Below, piece after piece: positions 25,295 to 33,212 of a stretch of DNA of 40,683 nt. The notes beneath the pieces were generated by a model. It was not told the DNA's origin, did not search any database, and worked only from the letters and a program-made list of their open reading frames with translations. Every line of letters begins with the position of its first letter. The first letter of the stretch is position 1. Made by a program: the position numbers and the translations under genes. Origin of the DNA: Saprospiraceae bacterium (GTDB lineage Bacteria; Bacteroidota; Bacteroidia; Chitinophagales; Saprospiraceae); contig JALSPK010000095.1 in assembly GCA_026986005.1 (NCBI GenBank), positions 1-40,683 of the forward strand, in the 5' to 3' direction.

Positions 25295-28200
25295 AGAACA
25301 AATATATAATATATTTATTGCTCACCTTTGTATTCTTATCTTGTGAAAAACAAAATAAGAAATCGCAAGTATCTCAAAAAAGAACCAAGATTATTGCGCA
25401 TAGAGGGTTTTCAAGTGTAGCACCAGAAAATACTCTTGCTGCATTTCAAAAAGCAGTTGATATCGAAGCTGATTATTTTGAATTAGATGTGCATAAAACT
25501 AAAGATAATAAATTAGTTGTTATTCATGACAATTCTGTTGATAGAACAAGTTCTAATGGTAGAAAAGGAAATGTTTATACTTTGACTTATAAAGAACTTA
25601 ATAAGATTAAAGTGGGATATCCAAAAAAATTTGGTGATGAATATATCGAAGAGAAAATTCCACTATTAAGGGAAGCATTACAATTGGCTAAGGGAAAGAT
25701 AAAAGTATGTATTGAGATAAAAACCCACAATATTGAAAAAGAAGTTCTTGAAATAATTGATAACTTGAGAATGAATAGAGAAGTTATGATTTTATCATTT
25801 CATTTTGATATTCTTTCAAAGCTAAGGAAATTAGATAAACAGATACCAATATTATATCTAAGTGATTATGCCAATAAACAGACCATTGAATATGCCGTGT
25901 TAATCAATGCTAAAGCTATTGGTGTCGGATATAAAACAAATCCTACAAAAGAATTTATTGAATATGCACATAAAAAAGGCGTGGAAGTATGGAAATGGAC
26001 GGTGAATACAGAAAAGGATATGATTAACCTTATTGATTTGGGTATTGATGGTATAATAACTAATTTTCCTGATAAGGCACTTGCAATTAGAGGTGAAAAG
26101 AAAACTGAAATAACTAAATCAAAAAAGAGTTTGATAGAAGAAAAAGTTGATTCTTTGATATCGAAAATGACATTAACGGACAAAGTGGGTGAAATGACTC
26201 AATTGTCTGTGGATATGCTCCTGAAAGGTGAACCTTACAAAGTAAAAGAACCATTGGAGTTTGATATGGGTAAATTACAGAAAGTCCTTTTAGATTTAAA
26301 AGTAGGTTCAATTCTAAACAATGGTGGACATGCAAGATCATTATCAGAATGGCATCAGATATTGAGTAAAATACAAAGTTACGCTATTAATAAAAAATCT
26401 ACGGGTATCCCGGTTTTATACGGAATAGATGCAATACATGGCGCTAATTATACCAGTAATGCTACACTTTATCCACAACAATTGAATTTAGCAGCCACAT
26501 GGAATCGTGAGTTAGTTGAAGAACTTGCTTCTATTTCGGCTTATGAAACAAGAGCCTCTGCTATACCTTGGACTTTTGCCCCTGTCCTTGATGTAGGTAG
26601 AGACCCCAGATGGTCAAGGTTTTGGGAGACCTTTGGAGAAGATACTTATCTTGTAAAAGAGATGGGTAAAGCTACAATAAAAGGAATGCAAGGAGAAAGA
26701 TTTAATTCTCCTTATAAAGTAGCTTCTTGTATGAAGCATTTTTTAGGATATAGTGCACCTAAATCAGGAAAAGATAGAACGCCTTCTTATATTCCTGAAC
26801 GGCAATTAAGAGAGCTATTTTTGCCTCCGTTTAAAGCGGCAATTGATGCAGGAGCAAAAACCGTGATGATTAATTCAGGTGAATTGAATGGAATTCCTGT
26901 ACATGCAAATCCTAAAATATTAATAGATTTATTAAGGCATGAATTAGGATTTAAAGGGATAGCGGTTACTGATTGGGAAGATATTAAATATCTTTACGAA
27001 AGGCATCATATTGCTAAGGATTATAAAGATGCAATAAGAATAAGTATAAATGCAGGAATTGACATGAGCATGGTGGCTGTTGATTTAGAATTTCCTAAAT
27101 TATTGAAGGAATTAGTTGAAGAAGGTGCTGTAGCAATGAGTAGAATTGATGAATCAGTACGAAGAATACTTACATTAAAATATGAATTGGGATTGTTTGA
27201 CAAAGCATTTTATCCTGTGGAAGATTATCCTGAATTTGCTTCTGAAAAGTATAAACAAAAAGCGTTTCAAGGAGCATTGGAAAGTATTGTGTTATTGAAA
27301 AATAAAAATCAAATACTACCAATATCTAAGAATAAGAAAATACTGGTTACAGGCCCTACTGCTAATTCTTTAGCTGCCATTAACGGTGCTTGGACTGGCA
27401 CTTGGCAAGGAAAAGATAAAAAATATAACACACCAAATAAAAAAACTATCTTAGAGTCATTAATAGATGAATATGGGGCAAACATTAATTTTGTAAAGGG
27501 TAGTACTGTTAATGAACCGATTAATATAGATAAAGCAGTTCAAGTCGCCAAAAAATCGGATGTTGCTGTAATTTGTATTGGTGAAATGCCTTATGTCGAA
27601 ATACCTGGAAATATAAACGATTTGACTTTGTCAAAAGCTCAAATTGATTTGGTAACAGCAATTTCTAATACAGGCATTCCTATTGTTTTGGTCTTAGTGG
27701 AAGGTAGACCCAGAGTTGTCAATACAATAGAACCATTAGCTAAAGGAATTGTTTTTGCCGGACTACCGGGAAATGAAGGGGGAAGAGCTATTGCTCAAAT
27801 TTTAATCGGTAATTATAATCCAAATGGGAGATTGCCTTTTACTTATCCACGATTTGTAAATGATTTGATTCATTATGACCATAAATATACTGAAAATAAG
27901 GATATTGACTTTAGTGATAATGGATTCAATCCACAATGGGAATTTGCACATGGTCTTAGCTACACATCTTTTTCTTATGACAATCTTGAAATTAAGAATA
28001 TAGACAAAGATAATTTTTCTATATCAATACAAGTGAAAAATACAGGAAATAAAACGGGCTCTTTGATTATTCCTTTGTTTATTAGTGATAAAGTAGCAAG
28101 TATAACCCCAAGTGTAAAAAGATTAAAGGGGTTTAAAAAAATAAAATTGGAAAACAGAGAAACACAAAAAATCAATTTCAATATCTCAAAAGAAGATTTA

Positions 28201-28296
28201 AAATTTGTCGGAATAAATAATAAATGGATATTTGAACCCGGTAAATTTGAAGTTGAAATTGGAAATTTAACAAAAATGTTTACTGTAGATAATTAG
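25291..28296 (+). CDS. Fusion lipoprotein: glycerophosphodiester phosphodiesterase (GDPD) + GH3 glycoside hydrolase
   Basis: A 1001-residue lipoprotein (lipobox 'FLSC', Cys18). Residues about 32-265 are a GDPD domain with the core motifs intact: 'IIAHRGF' (His37), 'APENTL', 'FELDVHKTKD' (Glu64, Asp66: metal ligands), 'VVIHD' (His79), and the C-terminal 'GIDGIITNFPD'. From about 280 a complete GH3 follows: 'GIPVLYGIDAIHG', 'PVLDVGRDPRW', 'VASCMKHFLGY', and the nucleophile Asp561 in 'AVTDWEDIKY'. The second GH3 domain has 'IGEMPYVEIPGNINDLTLS', resembling exo-beta-glucosidases, and a fibronectin-III-like C-terminal domain closes it. GDPDs split glycerophosphodiesters to sn-glycerol-3-phosphate, so the fusion may remove glycerophosphate from a glucan before glucose is clipped off. 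That is inference. ATG overlaps the GH2 stop. Confidence 0.9.
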   Translation: MKNKYIIYLLLTFVFLSCEKQNKKSQVSQKRTKIIAHRGFSSVAPENTLAAFQKAVDIEADYFELDVHKTKDNKLVVIHDNSVDRTSSNGRKGNVYTLTYKELNKIKVGYPKKFGDEYIEEKIPLLREALQLAKGKIKVCIEIKTHNIEKEVLEIIDNLRMNREVMILSFHFDILSKLRKLDKQIPILYLSDYANKQTIEYAVLINAKAIGVGYKTNPTKEFIEYAHKKGVEVWKWTVNTEKDMINLIDLGIDGIITNFPDKALAIRGEKKTEITKSKKSLIEEKVDSLISKMTLTDKVGEMTQLSVDMLLKGEPYKVKEPLEFDMGKLQKVLLDLKVGSILNNGGHARSLSEWHQILSKIQSYAINKKSTGIPVLYGIDAIHGANYTSNATLYPQQLNLAATWNRELVEELASISAYETRASAIPWTFAPVLDVGRDPRWSRFWETFGEDTYLVKEMGKATIKGMQGERFNSPYKVASCMKHFLGYSAPKSGKDRTPSYIPERQLRELFLPPFKAAIDAGAKTVMINSGELNGIPVHANPKILIDLLRHELGFKGIAVTDWEDIKYLYERHHIAKDYKDAIRISINAGIDMSMVAVDLEFPKLLKELVEEGAVAMSRIDESVRRILTLKYELGLFDKAFYPVEDYPEFASEKYKQKAFQGALESIVLLKNKNQILPISKNKKILVTGPTANSLAAINGAWTGTWQGKDKKYNTPNKKTILESLIDEYGANINFVKGSTVNEPINIDKAVQVAKKSDVAVICIGEMPYVEIPGNINDLTLSKAQIDLVTAISNTGIPIVLVLVEGRPRVVNTIEPLAKGIVFAGLPGNEGGRAIAQILIGNYNPNGRLPFTYPRFVNDLIHYDHKYTENKDIDFSDNGFNPQWEFAHGLSYTSFSYDNLEIKNIDKDNFSISIQVKNTGNKTGSLIIPLFISDKVASITPSVKRLKGFKKIKLENRETQKINFNISKEDLKFVGINNKWIFEPGKFEVEIGNLTKMFTVDN

Positions 28297-28444
28297 TGGA
28301 TGTCTATAAAGTGCTTGATTTTTGATGAAATGAATTTGAATTTTATTAACTATGAAATACACAGTGAAATATGATAAAAAATATCACGCGAGTTCCTGAA
28401 TTTATTATAAATATTTATTATATTTAAATAAAAATTATAAATAG

Positions 28445-29641
28445 ATGAAAATATCAATACTTATAATGTTACTTTTGATTTTTGGAGTATTTTCATGTGA
28501 TAAAACTGAAATGCGTACGCCAATAGTTACTGTAGAAAAACCTGTTTTTAGCATTAACGACACTTCAATTATAGAAGGAGATAATAAATATTTTGAAATA
28601 AAAGTAAAGCTAAGTGGTAAACACCCAAATTCAATTCTAATTCCTTATTATACCTTGTCGGGTTTGGCTGAACCGTTTTCTGATTATGAACCAATAGATG
28701 GTATATTAGAATTTGTCGGAACAGATTCTTTAGAAGCTCAAAGTATTTTTATAGAGATAAAAGATGATGATATATTTGAAGAGAATGAAGATTTTAAAAT
28801 AGTTTTCACCATAGATTCTTCTGTTATTGCTGCTGATACCATTCTGTCCGTTTCAATAATAGATGACGATATAGAATTTACAGACAACGATTATCCCGGA
28901 TATGTCACAAAATTGCATCAAGAAGGATGGACATTGATTTTAAATGATGAATTTTCAGGAAACAAGCTAAACAAAAACCATTGGTATGTTCAAGATAGGG
29001 GTAATTGGTATAATGAGGAAGTTCAGTATTATAGCCCTCAAAATTTAAAGATCGAAAATGGTTTGCTTACATTCATTGCAAAAAAAGAGAATTATAAAGG
29101 CTCTTCATATACATCAGCGAGAATCAATAGCAGAGATAAAATGGTTTTCAAATATGGAAAAATTGAATTTAGAGCAAAATTGCCTTATAGTAAAGGGCTT
29201 TGGCCTGCATTGTGGTTGCAAGGGAATGAATTATATCAATTGGGATGGCCCAAAAGAGGAGAAATAGATATAATGGAATTGAAAGGACATATTCCCAATA
29301 CGATAAGTTCGACAATTCACTACGCTGATTTGTCTGGAAACCATAAATACCCTACATCTAAAAAATATACCTTGCCAAAAGGAGAGTTCAAGGATGAGTT
29401 TCATGTTTTTACAATGAAATGGGATGAATATAAATTAAAGTTTTATGTTGACGATAAACTATATAATACCATATTTCATAACAATTTTCATTATTATAAT
29501 AATAAAAACCCGTTTAAGTATCCATTTTATGTAATTATGAATGTAGCAGTAGGTGGAAATTTTGGTGGTGATCCTGATGCCACAACAGTTTGGCCTCAAA
29601 CTATGGATATTGATTATGTGAGAATTTATAAAGAAAATTGA
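28445..29641 (+). CDS. GH16 endo-beta-glucanase (laminarinase-type) lipoprotein with N-terminal Calx-beta domain
   Basis: A 398-residue lipoprotein (lipobox 'GVFSC', Cys18). Residues about 30-140 form a Calx-beta-like domain ('FSINDTSIIEGDNKYFEIKV', ending 'SVSIIDDD'). GH16 covers about 155-398 and has the catalytic motif 'GEIDIMELKG' (Glu273 nucleophile, Asp275, Glu278 acid/base) in the beta-bulge form E-x-D-x-x-E common to beta-1,3-glucanases. 'GLWPALWLQG', 'HVFTMKWDEYKLKFYVDD' and 'PFYVIMNVAVGGNFGG' are family landmarks. It likely makes endo cuts in a beta-1,3 or mixed-linkage glucan at the cell surface. A 148-bp spacer before it may hold its own promoter, though I see no clean TAnnTTTG. 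The next gene starts 12 bp downstream. Confidence 0.95.
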   Translation: MKISILIMLLLIFGVFSCDKTEMRTPIVTVEKPVFSINDTSIIEGDNKYFEIKVKLSGKHPNSILIPYYTLSGLAEPFSDYEPIDGILEFVGTDSLEAQSIFIEIKDDDIFEENEDFKIVFTIDSSVIAADTILSVSIIDDDIEFTDNDYPGYVTKLHQEGWTLILNDEFSGNKLNKNHWYVQDRGNWYNEEVQYYSPQNLKIENGLLTFIAKKENYKGSSYTSARINSRDKMVFKYGKIEFRAKLPYSKGLWPALWLQGNELYQLGWPKRGEIDIMELKGHIPNTISSTIHYADLSGNHKYPTSKKYTLPKGEFKDEFHVFTMKWDEYKLKFYVDDKLYNTIFHNNFHYYNNKNPFKYPFYVIMNVAVGGNFGGDPDATTVWPQTMDIDYVRIYKEN

Positions 29642-29653
29642 AAAAACTTAAAT

Positions 29654-32600
29654 ATGAATAAAATAAAATATCTTTCAATTATTATTATAGCTTTAATTAT
29701 GGCTTGTAGTCCAAAAATAGCTAATAGACCTATTTACAAAACATCAATAATAGACTTTAGTAAAGATAAGTCTGTTTCTTTTCATTATTTTGCCAACGGG
29801 CATCTGTCAAAAGAAGGCTATGAATTTAAAATCCTTGAGAAAAAAGGTAGGATTGCCGGTGAAATAGTAAGAGCTGCCGATGCCAGATTGTTTTCGGGAC
29901 AGTACCTTGTATTAAAAAAGCCAATACGAATTGCTGAAGGAAATAGATTTAGCATTGATGTGTTGATGGATCATTTGGGTACTTTTACATTCAAATTAGA
30001 AGAATCCTTGGATGGCGGTTCTACAACTTCAATCACTATAAAAAACACAAAAATAAATAAATGGGAAACATTGATTTTTGATTTTAAAGATGCTATTTAT
30101 GGTGGGCCGAGTTACAATAAAATCGCGATATTTACGGATTTGCATAGCCCTGTGACGGGTAAGGATGTATATAGTTATTTTGCAAATATCAATCAACTAG
30201 AGACGGATAAAAATACTCCAATCCAAGGAGACCCAAAACAAGCGGTAAAAATAGTAATCCTCGGTTCATCTACTGCTGCCGGAACCGGACCTTCAGAAAC
30301 TCGCAACTCTTGGGTAAATAGATATAGAAGACAACTTCAAGCAGAAAACGGATATCACCAAGTAATCAATTTAGCAGTTGGCGGTTACACTACTTATCAT
30401 TTATTGCCAACAAATGCACCTGTTTCTGACAATAGACCCAAACCCAATCCAAAGCACAATGTTGCCATGGCGATTTCCCTTAATCCTGATGGAGTATTGA
30501 TAAATTTGCCTAGCAATGATGTGGCAAATGGATATAGTATCAAAGAGCAGCTTAATAATTACAGATTGATTGCAAAAGCATTGAAAAACGCAAATATTCC
30601 TGTTTGGGTGTCCACACCTCAAAGTCGAAATATGTCCAAAGAAAAAATCAAACTCCAAAAAGTATTAAAAGATTCAACTTATGCCATGTTTGGCAGAAAA
30701 ACTCTTGATTTTTGGACAGATTTGTCAGATTGGTCAGGTAAAATAGATAAGAAGTATAATTGTGGAGATGGGGTTCATCTTAATGATGAAGGGCATTACT
30801 TGCTATTCAAAGAAGTAATGGACAAAGATATAGTAGCAAAATTAATCGATAGGAGAAATGGTATAGTAAAAAAGGATTATGCATATTCTGTTCCGGTATA
30901 TAGAGAAGGTCATGCTCTTATATGGCAAGATGAATTTAATGGAACAAGTCTGGACACTAGTATTTGGTCTCACGAATTAGGTGATGGTTGTCCTAGTCTT
31001 TGCGGCTGGGGAAATGCTGAAAAAGTGTGGTATAGACCGGAAAACACACAGGTTAAAGACGGCAAGTTGATTATCACTGCGATGCCTGATAAAGAACACA
31101 TAGGCTATTGGTCATCATCGAGAATAGTAACAAAAAACAAGAAAGAATTCAAATATGGTCGAATTGATATTAGAGCTAAGTTACCTAAAACAAGAGGGCT
31201 TTGGCCTGCGTTGTGGCTATTAGGTAAAAACAGAGCTGAAAAAGATTGGCCATATTGTGGTGAAATTGACATCATGGAAGAAAAAGGTCAAATTCCATGG
31301 CGAATAAGGGGAACTGTTTTTTATAAAGGGACTAATGGCAAAACTTATCATAAAGGAGATAAATACGAATTGCAATATGGGAACTTTAGTGATAATTTTC
31401 ATCTCTTTTCAATTGATTGGAATAAAAATAGAATTAAGTACTTTGTAGATGATGTCCTGTTTGCAGAAAGAAAATATAGTGAACTAGAAAACTTGAATCT
31501 AAATGACAACCCATTTTTAAAACCATTTTATATGCTTATCAATTTGGCTGTTGGAGGCAACTATTTAGGATATCCTGACAATGCATCTGTCTTTCCACAG
31601 AGATTTGAAATTGATTATGTGAGATATTATATTACAGATAAATACTTTTACTGCCCGAAAATTGAAGAAAAAGTCAAAATCCTTCCCCCAAAAGAAAATC
31701 TTTGGATCTTTATATTAGCAGGACAATCCAATATGGTTGGAGCAGGAACAGTTGGTCCTCAAGATACTCTTAGTCATCCGCGTATTTTGACAATGAATAA
31801 AAATGGAGATTGGATAAATGCTAAAGAACCAATACATAAACACACTAATGGAAATAGAGGATTGGATAGTGGTCTAAGTTTTGCGCGTACTCTACTTCAG
31901 TCAGTTCCTAAAAATGTATCTATAGCTATTATACCTACAGCAATGGGCGGTAGTGCGTTGGATAATTGGCTTAAAGATGATGAATATCGCGGACAACATC
32001 TCTGGAGCAATATGAAATCAAAAATCAAGGCTGCGGGAAAAGATGGTGTTTTCAAAGGGATGCTTTGGCATCAAGGGGAATCCGATGCTAAAACTGAGAG
32101 GATACCTACTTATAATAAAAGATTTCTTGTCTTTTTGGATAGAGTGAGAAAAGAAGTTAATAATCCTAAACTGCCTGTAGTAGTTGGTGAAATTGGAAAG
32201 TTCCAAACACACCGTCCACTATGGTTACAATTCAATGAAAATTTGCATAAACTGGCAAATAACAATGAGCTTATAGATATAATAAAAACGGACGACCTCA
32301 AGGATAAAGGGGATCAAGTGCACTTCAATAGTGAAGGACAACGTACAATGGGTATCCGTTATGCAAAAAAAATGGCTAAATTATTAGGCTTGCCTATACC
32401 AATAATTAAGAATAATCATAAATTTATGACATACAATGTAAGATTGGATGTTGAAGTAGATGGGGATGAGGCATGGACATATAGAAAAGACATGTTTGTC
32501 AATCAAATAAATGAAATTGCACCGGATATATTTGGGATACAGGAAGGGCTTCCACATCAGGTGAAATACATCAAAAATCATTTGAGTAACTACGATTTTA

Positions 32601-33181
32601 TTGGATTGGCAAGAGATGGAGAAAAAGGCCAAGAAGAGTATTCAGCTATATTTTTCAATACAAATAAATACAAAATCATAGAGTCTAATACTATTTGGTT
32701 GTCCGGCACTCCAAACAAAGTAACAAAAGGGTGGGATGCTGCATGCTTGAGGATATGCACATATGGTCATTTTGAAGATAAGAAAACCGGAACTCGATTT
32801 TGGGTATTTAATACTCATTTGGATCATAGAGGTCAAAAAGCAAGAGCAAAAGGAATGGATCTAATTCTTAGGGAAATTGCCAAGGAAAATTCAAATAATG
32901 AACCTTTGATCCTCTCAGGTGATTTTAATGTCTTGCCAAATGACAGAATCATTAAAAACCTCTCAAATAAAATGCAAGATAGTTTTTTGAAATCAATTAA
33001 TTCGGGTAAACCTTTGGGTACTTTTAATGGTTTTGACTCCAAATCCAAGGCGGATAAAAGAATAGATTATATTTTTGTAAATGATAAAGTGGAGATACTC
33101 AATTATAAAGTAGATACAAGAAAAGAGGATGGCAAGTATATTTCAGACCATTTTCCGGTGATTGTAAAGGCAAAATTTTAA
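29654..33181 (+). CDS. Five-domain lipoprotein: binding-like module + SGNH esterase + GH16 + second SGNH (SASA) esterase + EEP phosphodiesterase
   Basis: An 1175-residue lipoprotein (lipobox 'IMAC', Cys18). (1) About 28-182: a module like the repeats of the 20325-23123 protein ('FSIDVLMDHLGTFTFKLEES'). (2) About 200-400: SGNH/GDSL esterase with 'VILGSSTAAG' (Ser206), 'LPSND', and 'DGVHLND' (Asp372, His375). (3) About 420-660: GH16 with 'GEIDIMEEKG' (Glu537, Glu542). (4) About 685-910: sialate-O-acetylesterase-like SGNH domain with 'LAGQSNMVGAG' (Ser692), 'WHQGESD', and 'DQVHFNSEG' (Asp887, His890). (5) About 922-1175: endonuclease/exonuclease/phosphatase (EEP) domain with 'TYNVRLD', 'GIQEGL' (Glu964), 'NTHLDH', 'SGDFNVLP' and 'SDHFPV' (His1166). 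All active sites look intact. The set suggests one surface enzyme that de-esterifies, removes a phosphodiester or phosphate from, and cuts a decorated beta-glucan. Substrates are inferred. Confidence 0.9.
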   Translation: MNKIKYLSIIIIALIMACSPKIANRPIYKTSIIDFSKDKSVSFHYFANGHLSKEGYEFKILEKKGRIAGEIVRAADARLFSGQYLVLKKPIRIAEGNRFSIDVLMDHLGTFTFKLEESLDGGSTTSITIKNTKINKWETLIFDFKDAIYGGPSYNKIAIFTDLHSPVTGKDVYSYFANINQLETDKNTPIQGDPKQAVKIVILGSSTAAGTGPSETRNSWVNRYRRQLQAENGYHQVINLAVGGYTTYHLLPTNAPVSDNRPKPNPKHNVAMAISLNPDGVLINLPSNDVANGYSIKEQLNNYRLIAKALKNANIPVWVSTPQSRNMSKEKIKLQKVLKDSTYAMFGRKTLDFWTDLSDWSGKIDKKYNCGDGVHLNDEGHYLLFKEVMDKDIVAKLIDRRNGIVKKDYAYSVPVYREGHALIWQDEFNGTSLDTSIWSHELGDGCPSLCGWGNAEKVWYRPENTQVKDGKLIITAMPDKEHIGYWSSSRIVTKNKKEFKYGRIDIRAKLPKTRGLWPALWLLGKNRAEKDWPYCGEIDIMEEKGQIPWRIRGTVFYKGTNGKTYHKGDKYELQYGNFSDNFHLFSIDWNKNRIKYFVDDVLFAERKYSELENLNLNDNPFLKPFYMLINLAVGGNYLGYPDNASVFPQRFEIDYVRYYITDKYFYCPKIEEKVKILPPKENLWIFILAGQSNMVGAGTVGPQDTLSHPRILTMNKNGDWINAKEPIHKHTNGNRGLDSGLSFARTLLQSVPKNVSIAIIPTAMGGSALDNWLKDDEYRGQHLWSNMKSKIKAAGKDGVFKGMLWHQGESDAKTERIPTYNKRFLVFLDRVRKEVNNPKLPVVVGEIGKFQTHRPLWLQFNENLHKLANNNELIDIIKTDDLKDKGDQVHFNSEGQRTMGIRYAKKMAKLLGLPIPIIKNNHKFMTYNVRLDVEVDGDEAWTYRKDMFVNQINEIAPDIFGIQEGLPHQVKYIKNHLSNYDFIGLARDGEKGQEEYSAIFFNTNKYKIIESNTIWLSGTPNKVTKGWDAACLRICTYGHFEDKKTGTRFWVFNTHLDHRGQKARAKGMDLILREIAKENSNNEPLILSGDFNVLPNDRIIKNLSNKMQDSFLKSINSGKPLGTFNGFDSKSKADKRIDYIFVNDKVEILNYKVDTRKEDGKYISDHFPVIVKAKF

Positions 33182-33212
33182 AAAAGTATTTCACATCATA
33201 TAAAATTGAAAT

